Shown here: in pieces, positions 45,312 to 55,468 of the stretch
Numbering within the stretch: position 1 is the stretch's first letter
Layout: every line of letters starts with the position of its first letter
Assembly: GCA_021613335.1 (NCBI GenBank)
Contig: JAJTWR010000431.1
Span: 2,852,001-2,916,000, forward strand
DNA from: Whitmania pigra
Lineage: Eukaryota; Annelida; Clitellata; Hirudinida; Haemopidae
DNA: 64,000 nt
Reading direction: 5' to 3'
The notes under the pieces: model-generated
Told to the model about the DNA's origin: nothing
The model's database searches: none
The model's input: only the letters and a program-made list of their open reading frames with translations
Program-made: the position numbers and the translations under genes

Positions 45312-45698
45312 TCAGGTTGCCGGCGGCTCAGGAGCGTCGGTCTTCTTGTCGACGAGTTCCAAGAGCGCGAGTTCAGCTCCGTCGCCCTTCCGGAAGCCCT
45401 TGCGGAGGATGCGGGCGTAGCCGCCCGGGCGCGAAGCGTAGCGCTCCTTCAAGTCGCTGAAGAGCTTGTGGAGCACGTCGCGGTCGCGCACCACCCGTTG
45501 GGCCTGGCGGACATTGTGCAGCCCGCCGCGCTTGCCGAGGGTGATGACCTGCTCGGCCATGCGCTTGGCGTCCTTCGCCTTCGCGACGGTGGTAACGATA
45601 GACTCGTGGCGCAACAGCGAAGTGACCATATTCCGCAACATCGCGAGCCTATGGGCGGTCGGTCGGTTGAGCTTTCTGTGCGCAATTCGGTGTTCCAT
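45312..45698 (-). CDS. rplQ: 50S ribosomal protein L17
   Basis: Large-subunit protein, 128 residues, beginning [17 protein letters not shown], with [16 protein letters not shown] and [15 protein letters not shown]. It is last in the infA-rpmJ-rpsM-rpsK-rpsD-rpoA-rplQ run, eight bases after rpoA. Confidence 0.97.
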   Translation of the reverse strand: MEHRIAHRKLNRPTAHRLAMLRNMVTSLLRHESIVTTVAKAKDAKRMAEQVITLGKRGGLHNVRQAQRVVRDRDVLHKLFSDLKERYASRPGGYARILRKGFRKGDGAELALLELVDKKTDAPEPPAT

Positions 45699-45706
45699 GA
45701 CGTTAC

Positions 45707-45782
45707 CTAGACTTTCGGGGCTGCAGGCGCAGCAGCAGGAGGTGCTGGTGGTGCAGCGATGGGGGCCTTCGGGGGCCAGTTA

Positions 45783-45814
<32 letters not shown>

Positions 45815-46768
45815 CGCAAGGATTTCCTTAATTTCTTTCAAGGACTTCCGGCCAAAATTCTTCGTCTTGAGCATCTCGGCTTCGGATTTCTGGACGAGAT
45901 CGCCGATGGTGCGGATGTTCGCCTGTTGGAGGCAATTTGCCGAACGCACCGACAGTTCGAGCTCATCGACGGAACGGTAGAGGTTCTCGTTGAGGCGCGA
46001 GTCCTCGCGGGCGGTCTCGACGATCGCCGGGTCTTCTGTTTCCTCGAAGTTGATGAAGACCGTGACTTGATCCTTGATGATCTTCGCCGCGAACGCGACT
46101 GCATCTTCCGGAGTGACCGAACCATCGGTCCAGACCTCCAGCGAGAGCTTGTCGTAGTCGGTCTGTTGGCCGACGCGCGCGTTGGTGACTTGGTAGTTCA
46201 CCTTCGAGACCGGCGAAAAGAGCGAGTCGATAAAGATGGTGCCGATGGGCGTACCCGGGACCTTGTTCGCGACGGCCGAGACGTAGCCACGCCCGCGGCG
46301 GCAAGCGAGCTCCATGCGCACCCGGCCACCCTTGCCGACGGTGCAGATGTGGTGGTCGGGGTTCAGCACCTCGACCTGCTCGTCGGTGATGATGTCCCGC
46401 GCCTTGACCTCTTTGGGGCCCTCGACCTCAATCTTCAAGGTCTTCACTTCTTTGGTGTGCATCTTGAGACGCACTTCCTTGAAGTTGAGGATGATGTCAG
46501 TGACGTCTTCGCTCACTTCGGGGATGGTCGAAAATTCGTGCTCGACCATGCCGCCGTTGCCGTCGATCTTCACGCTGAAAATCGCCGCACCCTGGAGCGA
46601 GGAGATGAGCACCCGCCGCATGGAGTTGCCGAGCGTCGTCCCGAAGCCGCGCTCCAAGGGCTCAATGATGAAGCGCCCGTAGCGATCGTTCGACCCCGGA
46701 TCGATCTCGATCTTCCGAGGTTTAATGAGATCGCGCCAATTTCGAGTCTGCAAAGCCTGATCGGTCAT
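45707..46768 (-). CDS. rpoA: RNA polymerase alpha subunit
   Basis: Core assembly and regulatory subunit, 353 residues. The N-terminal domain shows [21 protein letters not shown] sequence, and the C-terminal domain has [20 protein letters not shown], which contains the DNA-contact region, and [14 protein letters not shown]. An Ala/Pro-rich tail (about 20 residues) ends the protein. The ATG at 46768 has AGAGGAA five bases upstream; the frame open further upstream is not coding. Confidence 0.97.
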
Positions 46769-46841
46769 TCCAAGTTCCTCTTTCTGGCGTCGCCACCAAC
46801 ATATCCGCGCAGTGCGGAAGGACGACGCGTGGAGAACGCGA

Positions 46842-47468
46842 TTATTTCGAGTAGAGCTCGACGATGAGCTGCTCTTGGATCGGCATCGTGAGGTCTTCAC
46901 GATTGGGGACTGTCTTCACCGTTCCGCGGAGAGCCTTCTTGTCGAGTTCAAGCCACTGAGGAATGCCCCGTCGGTCGACGGTCTCAATGGCTTCCTGAAT
47001 ACGAAGCACTTTCTTCGACGATTCGTGCACTTCGACCACCGACGATGGTCGAACACTGAAGGATGGGATGTTGACCCGGCGGCCATTGACGGTGAAGTGT
47101 CCGTGGCGAACGAGTTGGCGAGCTTCTGCGCGGGTATCCGCAAAGCCCATGCGGAACACCACGTTGTCGAGGCGCAGTTCGAGGATCTGCAAGAGGGTCT
47201 CGCCGGTTTTGCCCTTGGCCGCCGCGGCTCGATGGAAGTACCCGCGGAACTGTCGTTCCAAGAGTCCGTACATCTTCTTGACCTTTTGCTTCTCGCGGAG
47301 CTGCACGCCGTAGTTCGAAAACTTTACGCGCCCTTGGCCGTGCTGGCCTGGCGGGTACGGCCGACGCTCAATGGCGCACTTGTCCGTGTAGCAACGGTCG
47401 CCCTTGAGGTACATCTTGAGGTTCTCGCGTCGGCAAATCCGGCAGACGCTCGCAGTGTATCGCGCCAC
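46842..47468 (-). CDS. rpsD: 30S ribosomal protein S4
   Basis: Primary 16S rRNA binder, 208 residues. It is the zinc-binding form, with C9, C12, C26 and C31 in VCRICRR and DRCYTDKC. The S4 RNA-binding domain is present ([27 protein letters not shown]). In many operons S4 controls its own translation; no leader structure was assigned here. Confidence 0.97.
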   Translation of the reverse strand: MARYTASVCRICRRENLKMYLKGDRCYTDKCAIERRPYPPGQHGQGRVKFSNYGVQLREKQKVKKMYGLLERQFRGYFHRAAAAKGKTGETLLQILELRLDNVVFRMGFADTRAEARQLVRHGHFTVNGRRVNIPSFSVRPSSVVEVHESSKKVLRIQEAIETVDRRGIPQWLELDKKALRGTVKTVPNREDLTMPIQEQLIVELYSK

Positions 47469-47507
47469 TCTACTCGCTCCTCTGTGAATTCATGCTCACG
47501 GTTCTTG

Positions 47508-47939
47508 TTAAACGCGGCGTCGCTTGGGCTGCCGACAACCATTGTGGGGAATGGGGGTAACGTCACGGATGAGGCTGATCTTGATGCCAGCGGCGGCGAT
47601 CGCTCGCAGCGCTGATTCACGCCCGGAGCCCGGTCCTTTGACCAGCACCTGAACGTTCTTCAGGCCCTGCTCCATGGCCTTGGCGGCCGCATCTCCAGCA
47701 GCGACCTGCGCTGCGAAGGGAGTAGCTTTTCGGGAGCCCTTGAACCCACGAGCACCCGCCGAGGACCAGGAGATGACGTTCCCGGACACATCGGTAATGG
47801 TGATGATCGTGTTGTTGAAGGTCGCGTGGATGTGGACGACGCCGTTGAGGATGTTGGCCTTTTGCTTTTTCTTCGCGCGTCGAGGCTCTTCACCTGCTGG
47901 TGCCGCATCTGCTGCTGGAGTGTTCGTCTCTTCTGCCAT
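47508..47939 (-). CDS. rpsK: 30S ribosomal protein S11
   Basis: Platform protein of 143 residues with [51 protein letters not shown] and the C-terminal [14 protein letters not shown]. The N-terminus carries about 25 Ala/Pro/Glu-rich extra residues. It lies between rpsM and rpsD in the usual order. Confidence 0.97.
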   Translation of the reverse strand: MAEETNTPAADAAPAGEEPRRAKKKQKANILNGVVHIHATFNNTIITITDVSGNVISWSSAGARGFKGSRKATPFAAQVAAGDAAAKAMEQGLKNVQVLVKGPGSGRESALRAIAAAGIKISLIRDVTPIPHNGCRQPKRRRV

Positions 47940-47948
47940 GAAACTTCC

Positions 47949-48335
47949 TTAAGCCTTGACCGGCGCAGCCGATCGGACTCGTTGAATGCCGCGTTTCGGA
48001 CCCTTGCGAATACGAGCGTTCGTGTGCGTACGCTGCCCACGAACCGGGAGTCCCTTGCGATGACGCAGACCGCGATAGCACCCGAGATCCATCAGGCGCT
48101 TGATGTTGAGGTTCACCTCGCGGCGAAGATCGCCTTCGACCTTGTAGCTAGCTTCGATGATCTCACGGACGCGCTTCGCCTGTTCTTCGGTGAGGTCCTT
48201 GGTGCGGGTCGCGAGATCGATGCCGGCCTGCTCGCAGATGTCCGCTGCCGACTTCTTTCCGATGCCGTAGATGTACTGCAAGGAGATGACCAAGCGCTTC
48301 TGCGCTGGAAGATCTATGCCTGCGATGCGAGCCAT
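47949..48335 (-). CDS. rpsM: 30S ribosomal protein S13
   Basis: Head protein of the 30S subunit, 128 residues: [29 protein letters not shown], and the C-terminal [20 protein letters not shown] are all conserved. It lies nine bases before rpsK and 43 bases after rpmJ. Confidence 0.97.
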   Translation of the reverse strand: MARIAGIDLPAQKRLVISLQYIYGIGKKSAADICEQAGIDLATRTKDLTEEQAKRVREIIEASYKVEGDLRREVNLNIKRLMDLGCYRGLRHRKGLPVRGQRTHTNARIRKGPKRGIQRVRSAAPVKA

Positions 48336-48378
48336 TGTTGCCTCGATACGACGTGCGAAAAAGTTGAAAAAGTAACTA

Positions 48379-48495
48379 CTAGCCTTGACGCTGCTTGTGG
48401 CGCGGGTTCGCCGGGCAAATGATGCGGACTACCCGCTTCCGACGGATGATCTTGCACTTGTCACAAATCTTTTTGACCGACGGTCGAACCTTCAT
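48379..48495 (-). CDS. rpmJ: 50S ribosomal protein L36
   Basis: A 38-residue protein starting [19 protein letters not shown], with the zinc ligands of the C+ form (C11, C14, C27 and H33) and the C-terminal [10 protein letters not shown]. It lies eight bases after infA and before rpsM, the conserved position. Confidence 0.95.
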   Translation of the reverse strand: MKVRPSVKKICDKCKIIRRKRVVRIICPANPRHKQRQG

Positions 48496-48503
48496 GGTCG
48501 TTC

Positions 48504-48722
48504 CTATTTTGCTCGATAGGTGATGCGCCCACGGGTGAGATCGTAGGGCGAGAGCTCCAACTTCACTTTGTCACCCGGAAGGATCCGGATGAAATGCATG
48601 CGCATTTTCCCTGAAATATGCGCCAAGACTTCATGGCCCGATTCGAGCTGCACTCGAAACATGGCATTCGGCAACGGCTCCATCACCGTGCCCTCTACCT
48701 CGATTGCGTCCTCTTTCGGCAA
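48504..48722 (-). CDS. infA: Translation initiation factor IF-1
   Basis: A 72-residue OB-fold factor that binds the ribosomal A site during initiation: [39 protein letters not shown] and [14 protein letters not shown]. The start is a TTG at 48722, with GGAG about nine bases upstream; an ATG is not available in this frame nearby. It begins the ribosomal protein run. secY, adk and map, which often precede it, are not here. Confidence 0.95.
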   Translation of the reverse strand: MPKEDAIEVEGTVMEPLPNAMFRVQLESGHEVLAHISGKMRMHFIRILPGDKVKLELSPYDLTRGRITYRAK

Positions 48723-48833
48723 ACGTCTTTACTCCTCATTTTCCATGTGCAGCACACGGCCCCTCATCAGGGCGCTGGCCTGTACCACGGCGAAAGAACC
48801 CTTGCAAGCGCTCTCTCTTGTTCTTCCAGATTT

Positions 48834-49736
48834 TTACCGTTTTCGTACGGTAGCTGCCTTCATGCGGGCAAGCGATCGCCGAGCGACCGTAGCCTCGCGA
48901 GATTTCGGGTAATCCTTGACCAGCGTCTCCCAGAAAAGGCGTGCATCGGACGAGAGCTTCAGCTCGGCGAAGCAATCCCCGCTGTGCAGGTAGGCAAGCG
49001 GCACCTCTGGTGCCTGGGGGAACCCGTTGATGACCTTCCCGTACTCGTACAGCGCCTCGCGGCAGCGCCGCGGACGCTCATCGTAATAGCTTTCGCCGAG
49101 CGCGAGGTAGGCCTCGACCGCCCTCGCCCCTTGCGGCCAGCGCCGCAAGTATTCGGTGTAGAGCCGACGAGAGTACGCCACATCGGTGCGGGTGAACTCC
49201 TTCGCCTTCGAGAGCATCTCCTCCGGCGTGTTGGGAATTTCTTGCGCTGGCGCTGCGGCGGCCGGTGGTGGCGCCGGAGCCGGGGTGGGAATGGAACCCT
49301 GCGGCGGGGCTGGCGGAGGCGTGCCGAGGTCGGTTCCGGCGTCGGCGAGGGGCAACGAAGGCAGCACTGGCGCTGTCGGTGCTGGTGCCACTGGCAACGC
49401 TCCCGACACGGTGCCTGGCCGACGCTCCAACTCTTGCAGCTTGTTTTGGGCGACTTCGATCTGGCCGCGAAGCCCGGCGATCTCTCGGTTCACCCGATCC
49501 CACTGCGCTTCATCGCGTGCGATGGAACTGCGGGTCGTCGTGTCGGTTTCAGCGAGTTTCTGCTTCAACTGCTCGCCTTCGCTTTGGGTCTTCTCCTTGA
49601 TGCCCCGCAACTCCGTCGTCGTAACGTTGGCCTGTGCTTCAACGAGCGCCAAGCGGTTCTGGAGGTCTTGCAGGCGCGTCGCGTAGTAGCAACCCGGAGA
49701 CATCATCAGCAAGGCTACGATCACCCAATCTTTCAC
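48834..49736 (-). CDS. CpoB/YbgF-like lipoprotein: coiled coil plus TPR
   Basis: Envelope protein of 300 residues. A short signal with lipobox MMSPGC (C16) suggests lipid anchoring. A coiled coil follows (about 20-105), then a Pro/Ala-rich linker (about 110-165) and a C-terminal TPR-like region (about 170-290) with AVEAYLALGESYY and PLAYLHSGDCFAEL. This is the outline of CpoB/YbgF, which works with the Tol-Pal system in cell division; the lipid anchor and the lack of adjacent tol genes make the assignment tentative. The start overlaps the rpiB stop by four bases. Confidence 0.75.
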   Translation of the reverse strand: MKDWVIVALLMMSPGCYYATRLQDLQNRLALVEAQANVTTTELRGIKEKTQSEGEQLKQKLAETDTTTRSSIARDEAQWDRVNREIAGLRGQIEVAQNKLQELERRPGTVSGALPVAPAPTAPVLPSLPLADAGTDLGTPPPAPPQGSIPTPAPAPPPAAAAPAQEIPNTPEEMLSKAKEFTRTDVAYSRRLYTEYLRRWPQGARAVEAYLALGESYYDERPRRCREALYEYGKVINGFPQAPEVPLAYLHSGDCFAELKLSSDARLFWETLVKDYPKSREATVARRSLARMKAATVRKR

Positions 49737-50182
49737 GGTGTCCCTTTCTCATCGAGTTTGCGGAGCTTCTCGACACGTCCCGAATGACGACCACCTTCAA
49801 ATTCAGCCGACAAAAAGGCTCGCAACACCGACTCCGCGAGCCCACCACCCAGAACGCGAGCCCCTAGGCATAGCACATTGGCGTCATTATGACGCCGACA
49901 CATCGTCCCTTCAAATTCGCTGTGGCAGAGCGCCGCCCGAATTCCCGGGATTTTGTTCGCGGCGATGGACATTCCAATGCCGGTCCCACAGATGAGGACT
50001 CCTCTATCAGCTTTTCCGCTCCGGACCAGTTCTCCGACCTTTGCGGCAAAGTCCGGGTAGTCCACGGAGGCAGTTCCGTCGGTGCCGCAATCCTGGATGG
50101 AATGCCCGAGGCCGCTCGCGAACTCCGCAAGCGCCACCTTCAAACTGACCCCCGCATGATCGCATCCGATAGCGATGCGCAT
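49733..50182 (-). CDS. rpiB: Ribose-5-phosphate isomerase B
   Basis: Pentose phosphate pathway isomerase, 149 residues. The N-terminal IAIGCDHAG has the substrate-binding D8 and H9, and the catalytic cysteine is C65 in LICGTGIGMSI; HNDANVLCLGARV and the C-terminal GGRHSGRVEKL are typical. It follows fabF by six bases, a common arrangement, and is coupled to the CpoB-like gene. Confidence 0.94.
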   Translation of the reverse strand: MRIAIGCDHAGVSLKVALAEFASGLGHSIQDCGTDGTASVDYPDFAAKVGELVRSGKADRGVLICGTGIGMSIAANKIPGIRAALCHSEFEGTMCRRHNDANVLCLGARVLGGGLAESVLRAFLSAEFEGGRHSGRVEKLRKLDEKGTP

Positions 50183-50188
50183 CCTGGG

Positions 50189-51454
50189 TTACCCGGGGTA
50201 ACGCTTGAGGATCAACACCGCGTTGGTGCCGCCGAAGCCGAAGGAGTTCGACATCGCAATCTGCAGGTCGGCCTTCCGGGGCTTATTGGGAACGAAGTCG
50301 AGTTGGTCGATCTCCGGATCCGGAGTCGTGTAGTTGATCGTCGGCGGCGCGATACCGTGCTTCAGCGCGAGGCTCGACAAGACCGCCTCCACGCCACCGG
50401 CGGCGCCGAGCATGTGGCCGGTCATTGACTTGGTTGACGACACGAGCAACTTCGAGGCGTGATCGCCGAACACGCGCATCACCGCTTTCGCCTCGTGGAG
50501 GTCGTTGAACGGCGTCGAAGTACCGTGCGCATTCACGTACTGCACTTGCTCCTTGGTGATACCGGCGGACTTCATCGCGAGACGCATGCAGCGCTGAGCA
50601 CCTTCGTGCTCCGGTGCCGGAGCGGTCTCGTGGTGCGCATCGCTGTTCGCCGCGTAGCCGATGATCTCCGCGAGGATCTTCGCGCCGCGGCGCTTCGCGT
50701 GTTCGAGTTCTTCGACCACGACGATGCCCGCGCCTTCGCCCATGAGGAAGCCGTCGCGATCCTTGTCGAAAGGACGGCTCGCGGCCGTCGGGTCGTCGTT
50801 CCGCGTGGAGAGCGCACGCATGGCCTCAAAGCCACCGACGCCGACCGGGGTGATCGTCGCTTCGGAACCACCGGCGATGGCCGCGTCGAGTTCGTCCCAG
50901 CGGATCTGCCGGTAGGCTTCCCCGATGGCGTGCGCCGACGTGCTGCAGGCCGACACCGGAGACCAGTTCGCTCCCCGGCAGTTGAAGCGCATGGAGATGC
51001 GCCCCGGCGCCATGTTCACGATCATCTTCAGAATGAAGAACGGCGAAAGGCGGTTGAAGCCCTTCGCGAGACCGTGGCTGTGGGTCTCTTCAAAGGAGCC
51101 GAGTCCGCCGATGCCCGAACCCACGATCACTCCCACGCGATCCGGATCGTACCCGTTCGGCTTGTCGAGCCCGATGGGCGTACCGGCGTCTTGCATCGCC
51201 AGTTCCGCAGCGGCGTAAGCGAACTGCGTGAAGAGGTCCATGCGGCGCGCATCTCTGCGCTCGATGAAATCCTCCACCACGAAGTCTTTCACCTCGGCCG
51301 CAATCTTCACTACAGCCTCTGGTCGATCGTACCGGGTTATCCGCCCGCCCCCGGACTTTCCCTGGAGCACTGCTTCCCAGGTCTTCTGGGTTCCAACGCC
51401 AAGTGGAGTTATGAGCCCAGATCCTGTGATGACCACGCGCCGAGTTGAAGTCAC
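50189..51454 (-). CDS. fabF: 3-oxoacyl-[ACP] synthase II (FabF)
   Basis: Chain-elongating condensing enzyme of type II fatty acid synthesis, 421 residues. The catalytic triad is C170 in [10 protein letters not shown]310 in [11 protein letters not shown] and H347 in [14 protein letters not shown]. The GTG at 51454 has AGGGGA six bases upstream. It lies after acpP in the fabH-fabD-fabG-acpP-fabF order. Confidence 0.96.
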   Translation of the reverse strand: MTSTRRVVITGSGLITPLGVGTQKTWEAVLQGKSGGGRITRYDRPEAVVKIAAEVKDFVVEDFIERRDARRMDLFTQFAYAAAELAMQDAGTPIGLDKPNGYDPDRVGVIVGSGIGGLGSFEETHSHGLAKGFNRLSPFFILKMIVNMAPGRISMRFNCRGANWSPVSACSTSAHAIGEAYRQIRWDELDAAIAGGSEATITPVGVGGFEAMRALSTRNDDPTAASRPFDKDRDGFLMGEGAGIVVVEELEHAKRRGAKILAEIIGYAANSDAHHETAPAPEHEGAQRCMRLAMKSAGITKEQVQYVNAHGTSTPFNDLHEAKAVMRVFGDHASKLLVSSTKSMTGHMLGAAGGVEAVLSSLALKHGIAPPTINYTTPDPEIDQLDFVPNKPRKADLQIAMSNSFGFGGTNAVLILKRYPG

Positions 51455-51503
51455 TTACATTCCCCTATGAAAACGTGAAGCTTTGCCGCCGTGATGACGA
51501 GCC

Positions 51504-51746
51504 TTACTTCTTGTTGTTGCGAACGAAGGTGACTGCGTCACCGACGGTCTTCATGCTCTCAACTTTATCTTCGGGAATCTCGATTTCGAATTCCTCTTCC
51601 ATCGCCATCGTCAATTCGACGAGGTCGAGGGAGTCTGCACCGAGGTCTTCGACGAAAGAAGATTCCGTCTTGATCTCCTCTTCGCCCACTCCGAGTTGGT
51701 CCGCGATGATGGATTTAATCTTTGCTTCAATGTCATTCGACGCCAT
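51504..51746 (-). CDS. acpP: Acyl carrier protein
   Basis: An 80-residue acidic carrier. The phosphopantetheine serine is S39 in [18 protein letters not shown]. It lies between fabG and fabF, as in most bacteria. The carrier protein synthase gene acpS is not in this window. Confidence 0.97.
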   Translation of the reverse strand: MASNDIEAKIKSIIADQLGVGEEEIKTESSFVEDLGADSLDLVELTMAMEEEFEIEIPEDKVESMKTVGDAVTFVRNNKK

Positions 51747-51823
51747 GTTTGTTCCTTTCGAAAACCTCGAAAATTCTGGGAAGCTGCCAGCGGGTTACCA
51801 CACCTCCCCCACCGGTCCAACGG

Positions 51824-52573
51824 TCACATGTACAACCCTCCATTGACGCGCAGGACCGCGCCAGTGATGTATGCAGCAGCATCAGATGCGAGGAAAACTA
51901 CCGCTGCAGCAACTTCTTTCGGGTCGCCGATGCGGCCCAGAGCGATATTGTCGACGAGCGCCTGCTTGGAGGTCTCCGCCAAGCTCGCGGTCATGTCGGT
52001 AGCGATGTACCCGGGGGTCACCGCATTCACCCGAACATTCCGGCTGCCGAGCTCGCGGGCTACTGCCTTGGTGAGGCCGATGAGCCCAGCCTTCGAAGCG
52101 GAATAGGCGGCCTGGCCGGGGTTCCCCATTTCGCCGACCACCGAGGAGATATTGACGATCGCTCCGGCGCGCTGCTTCATCATCACTCGGCAGGCGGCGC
52201 GCATCAGCGAAAATGGACCCTGGAGGTTGGTGGCGAGCGTCCGCTCCCAATCCTCGTCCTTCGCTCGCAGCAGCAACGCATCGGAGGTGATGCCCGCGTT
52301 GTTCACGAGCACGTCGAGGCGACCATGGGCGGTGACGACCGCATCCACCGCCTCCGCGCAGGACTTGGGATCGGCCACGTCGAAGCGCTTGATGGCCCCC
52401 GTCCCGCCGGACTCCTGTTGCACTATCGCCAAGGTCTCGTTCGCCGCCGCTTCATTGCCGCCAAACGCAACCACCACCGTCGCTCCGCGGCGTGCAAGCT
52501 CCCGGCAAACTTCGCGCCCGATGCCTCGGGAGCCACCGGTGACCAGCGCTACCTTCTTCTCAAAGTCTTTCAA
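51824..52573 (-). CDS. fabG: 3-oxoacyl-[ACP] reductase FabG
   Basis: NADPH-dependent SDR enzyme of 249 residues. It has the cofactor motif VTGGSRGIG, NNAGIT, the catalytic S144, Y157 and K161 (NISSVVGEMG, AAYSASKAG), and the C-terminal ITGAVLRVNGGLYM. The start was placed at a TTG at 52573, which overlaps the fabD stop as TTGA and has GAGGGGG upstream. Confidence 0.95.
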   Translation of the reverse strand: MKDFEKKVALVTGGSRGIGREVCRELARRGATVVVAFGGNEAAANETLAIVQQESGGTGAIKRFDVADPKSCAEAVDAVVTAHGRLDVLVNNAGITSDALLLRAKDEDWERTLATNLQGPFSLMRAACRVMMKQRAGAIVNISSVVGEMGNPGQAAYSASKAGLIGLTKAVARELGSRNVRVNAVTPGYIATDMTASLAETSKQALVDNIALGRIGDPKEVAAAVVFLASDAAAYITGAVLRVNGGLYM

Positions 52574-53514
52574 GCAGCCCCCTCGATGGCACTCAGCGTC
52601 TTGTTGAGGCTCGCCTCGTCCTCGACGTTGAAACACTCTACGCCTTTTGCGATGCGCCGGGTGAGTCCTCCGAGCACCTTCCCCGGGCCAAACTCGATGA
52701 ACCTGGTGACGCCCTGGCGCACCATCTCTTCGACCGACTCGACCCAGCGCACCGGCGCAGTCACTTGCTCCAAAAGCAACGCGGCGGTGCGGTCCGTTGC
52801 AGAGGAGCTTTGGGCGGTGACGTTTGCGACGAGCGGCACGGTGTAGGGGCTGAAGGTGGTTCCACCGAAAACTGCGGAGAGGCGCGGGACGACCGGTGCC
52901 ATGAGCGCGCAGTGGAAGGGGGCGCTCACCGCCAAGGGGATGACCCGCTTCGCGCCGAGCGCGGTCAATTTCTCTCGGGCACGTTCGACCGCGGCCGCGT
53001 GACCGGCGATGACGGTCTGCATGGGCTCGTTGTAGTTCGCCGGGCTCACGACATCGCCACCGGCGACGGCTTCGCAGGCTTCGCGCACCGTCGAAGCGGG
53101 AAGCCCGAGCACAGCGGCCATGGCGCCCACGCCCGGCGGCACGGCCTCTTGCATGAACGTCCCACGCGCCCGCACTGCGCGGACCGCAGAGCCCAAGTCG
53201 AGCACGCCCGCCGCGACGAGGGCCGAGTATTCCCCGAGGGAGTGCCCGGCGACGACGGCTGGCCGCAGCGAGGAGCGCGCCCCGAAAGCGCGGAGCGCCG
53301 CCACCGACACGGTGAGGATGGCCGGTTGCGCCGAAGCCGTGAGGGTGAGCGCCGTCTCGGGCCCCTCGAAGCAGAGCCGCTGCATGTCGAGGGAGAGCGC
53401 TGCCGAGGCCTCATCGATGATCGCACGGGCCTCGGGGAACGCGGTGTAGAGCGATTTGCCCATGCCGACGGCTTGACTGCCTTGCCCAGGAAAAATGAAC
53501 GCGAGTGAACCCAT
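52570..53514 (-). CDS. fabD: Malonyl-CoA:ACP transacylase FabD
   Basis: Loads malonyl groups on ACP; 314 residues. FPGQGSQAVGMG is at the N-terminus, the nucleophile S92 is in GHSLGEYSAL, and the catalytic histidine is H201 in APFHCALM. The ATG at 53514 gives the standard N-terminus, 13 bases after fabH; an upstream in-frame start would overlap fabH. Confidence 0.95.
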   Translation of the reverse strand: MGSLAFIFPGQGSQAVGMGKSLYTAFPEARAIIDEASAALSLDMQRLCFEGPETALTLTASAQPAILTVSVAALRAFGARSSLRPAVVAGHSLGEYSALVAAGVLDLGSAVRAVRARGTFMQEAVPPGVGAMAAVLGLPASTVREACEAVAGGDVVSPANYNEPMQTVIAGHAAAVERAREKLTALGAKRVIPLAVSAPFHCALMAPVVPRLSAVFGGTTFSPYTVPLVANVTAQSSSATDRTAALLLEQVTAPVRWVESVEEMVRQGVTRFIEFGPGKVLGGLTRRIAKGVECFNVEDEASLNKTLSAIEGAA

Positions 53515-53527
53515 GTCCTCGAACTTT

Positions 53528-54508
53528 CTACCAGCGAACCAACATACTGCCCCACGCGATACCAGCGCCAAGGGCAAGCATTCCGATGAGTTGTCCTGGC
53601 TTTAGTGCACCAGCTCGGTTGGCCTCGTCGAGAGAAATCGGGAGCGAGGCCGAGGATGTGTTTCCGTAGTGCTCGATATTGAGCCACACCTTCTCTTTGG
53701 GGATTCCGAGGCGCTGCAACACTGCTTCGAGTATCCGCAAGTTCGCCTGGTGAACGACGAGGTGATCGAGATCGTCCACCTTGAGGTTCTGCTTTTCAAG
53801 GGCCTCGCGCATCGAGTCGGAGAGGAAGCGCACCGCGTGCTTGTACACGTCGCGGCCGTTCATGAAGATCTTGTGATGGTTTCCGGCGAGCATTTCCGGG
53901 CTCGGCGGCATCTTCGTTCCGCCGCCCTCAATGGTGATGAGCGGCGCCAGGTTGCCGTCGGAGTGCAAGTGCGCCGACAAGATGCCGCGGTTCGGCTCCG
54001 TCGTCGGTGCGAGCACCATCGCACCCGCGCCATCGCCGAAGAGGATGCAGGTGCCGCGGTCGCTCCAGTTCGTGACCCGGCTCAACATCTCAGCGCCGAT
54101 CACCAACGCAGTTTTCACCCGACCGGTTTCGACGAATTGCGAGGCGATGCCGAGCCCGTAGACGGAGCTCGCGCAGGCCGCAGAGATGTCAAAGGCAAAG
54201 GCGTTTTTCGCGCCGAGTTCGCGCTGGACGTAGACCGCGCATGCCGGCATCGGCATGTCCGGGGTGATGGTGCCAACGAGAATCAGCTCCACATCCTCCG
54301 GTTTGACCCCGGCCATGGCGAGGGCGCTCTTCGCCGCCTGGGTCGCCATCTGGGAGGTGAGTTCTCCTTCAGCGGCGACGTGCCGGGTGCGTATTCCGGT
54401 GCGCGAAAAAATCCACTCGTCGTTGGTATCGACGAGCTTCTCGATATCTGCGTTGGTCAGAACCTTCTTCGGAAGGTACTTGCCGGTTCCGATAATGCGG
54501 GCGCGCAT
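53528..54508 (-). CDS. fabH: 3-oxoacyl-[ACP] synthase III (FabH)
   Basis: Starts fatty acid chains from acyl-CoA and malonyl-ACP; 326 residues. The triad is C112 in SAACASSVYG, H253 in VVHQANLRIL and N283 in HYGNTSSAS. The ATG at 54508 has GGAG five bases upstream and was preferred to the GTG at 54511. plsX, which usually stands between rpmF and fabH, is absent; only 64 bases separate the two genes. Confidence 0.96.
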   Translation of the reverse strand: MRARIIGTGKYLPKKVLTNADIEKLVDTNDEWIFSRTGIRTRHVAAEGELTSQMATQAAKSALAMAGVKPEDVELILVGTITPDMPMPACAVYVQRELGAKNAFAFDISAACASSVYGLGIASQFVETGRVKTALVIGAEMLSRVTNWSDRGTCILFGDGAGAMVLAPTTEPNRGILSAHLHSDGNLAPLITIEGGGTKMPPSPEMLAGNHHKIFMNGRDVYKHAVRFLSDSMREALEKQNLKVDDLDHLVVHQANLRILEAVLQRLGIPKEKVWLNIEHYGNTSSASLPISLDEANRAGALKPGQLIGMLALGAGIAWGSMLVRW

Positions 54509-54572
54509 CACAACTCCGATTGTCTACCCAAACCTGAGCAATTGTCATCAGGCTCGATAGCTATTCGTGCGC

Positions 54573-54773
54573 CTAGGCTTCGGCTTTGCGTTCGCGCGGG
54601 GGGGCGACGAGTTTGCCCTTGTAGTTTCCGCACGCTGGACATATCCGATGCGGAAGAACTGCTGCTCCGCAGCCCTTGCAATGGCCGAGGCTGAGCCCGC
54701 CCTTGAGGGCGTTGTTGGCGGCCCGACGGCGATCGCGGCGCATCTTCGAAGTCCGTTTTTTGGGTACTCCCAT
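54573..54773 (-). CDS. rpmF: 50S ribosomal protein L32
   Basis: A 66-residue protein: MGVPKKRTSKMRRDRRRA, then GHCKGCGAAVLPHRICPACG with four cysteines for one zinc ion. It lies 27 bases after yceD, the conserved pair. Confidence 0.96.
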   Translation of the reverse strand: MGVPKKRTSKMRRDRRRAANNALKGGLSLGHCKGCGAAVLPHRICPACGNYKGKLVAPPRERKAEA

Positions 54774-54800
54774 GTTGTGCTCCCTGCGACGAGCCGAGAA

Positions 54801-55349
54801 TTACCTCTCGACCTTGATGTCCTTCAAAGCGGCGAACCGGGGGTCGATTTCGGCTTCCCCGCGGTGTGAGCACGGCTCACGGTTTAAATCTGCTCCGCAT
54901 ACCCTGCACAATCCTTTGCAGTCATTTCCGCATAGCAGGGTAACGGGGAGCGCCAATAGCAAATGCTCGCGCAATATGGGATCTAAATCGATGGTCCGCC
55001 CATCAAAGGGTTCGGCGTCGGCCTCGTCGAGTTCGAAGGTGCCCTGCCCGGCGCGGTTCCCCCGAGAGCCCTCTGACGAGGAATCCGGCACCATGCGGAC
55101 CAGAAATTCGACCGGGACTTCGAAGGGCACGGCGTATGCGCAGCGATTGCAGGGGCCTTTTAATTTCACGGTACAACGACCGTCAAGATGAATTCTCCCT
55201 GAGGTGCGGGTGAATCGAGCGCTCAGGGTTCCGGGGTCGAGCACTTCGATAGACTCCACGTCTTGGAGGGCGCGAACGAGCATTTCCCGAGAGTTCGCCT
55301 CCGAAAGTGAAAGCCCTCCCTGCTGGATTTCTTCGACTTTGACCTGCAT
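54801..55349 (-). CDS. yceD: YceD (DUF177) family protein
   Basis: A 182-residue protein of the family linked to large-subunit rRNA accumulation in bacteria and plants. It has a CNRC-type motif (GPCNRCAYAV), an acidic middle, and a C-terminal zinc-ribbon-like LLCGNDCKGLCRVCGADLN. The ATG at 55349 has GAGG five bases upstream. It is first in the yceD-rpmF-fab run and divergent from the metallophosphoesterase gene. Confidence 0.9.
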   Translation of the reverse strand: MQVKVEEIQQGGLSLSEANSREMLVRALQDVESIEVLDPGTLSARFTRTSGRIHLDGRCTVKLKGPCNRCAYAVPFEVPVEFLVRMVPDSSSEGSRGNRAGQGTFELDEADAEPFDGRTIDLDPILREHLLLALPVTLLCGNDCKGLCRVCGADLNREPCSHRGEAEIDPRFAALKDIKVER

Positions 55350-55432
55350 CGTGTCCTCGCGCGGTGCCCGAGACCGAAACCGCCGGAAATGCACCTAGCA
55401 CATTCACCCGCTCGATAGCCAAGCTGGCGTGC

Positions 55433-55461
55433 TTGGATGTGGTCTTCTGTACCGCTATAGT
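55433..55461 (+). promoter_or_regulatory. Promoter of the metallophosphoesterase gene
   Basis: TTGGAT at 55433-55438 and TATAGT at 55456-55461 with a 17-base spacer. The expected start is 55468 or 55469, the first base of the GTG start codon. Confidence 0.5.
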
Positions 55462-55468
55462 CGCTCGG

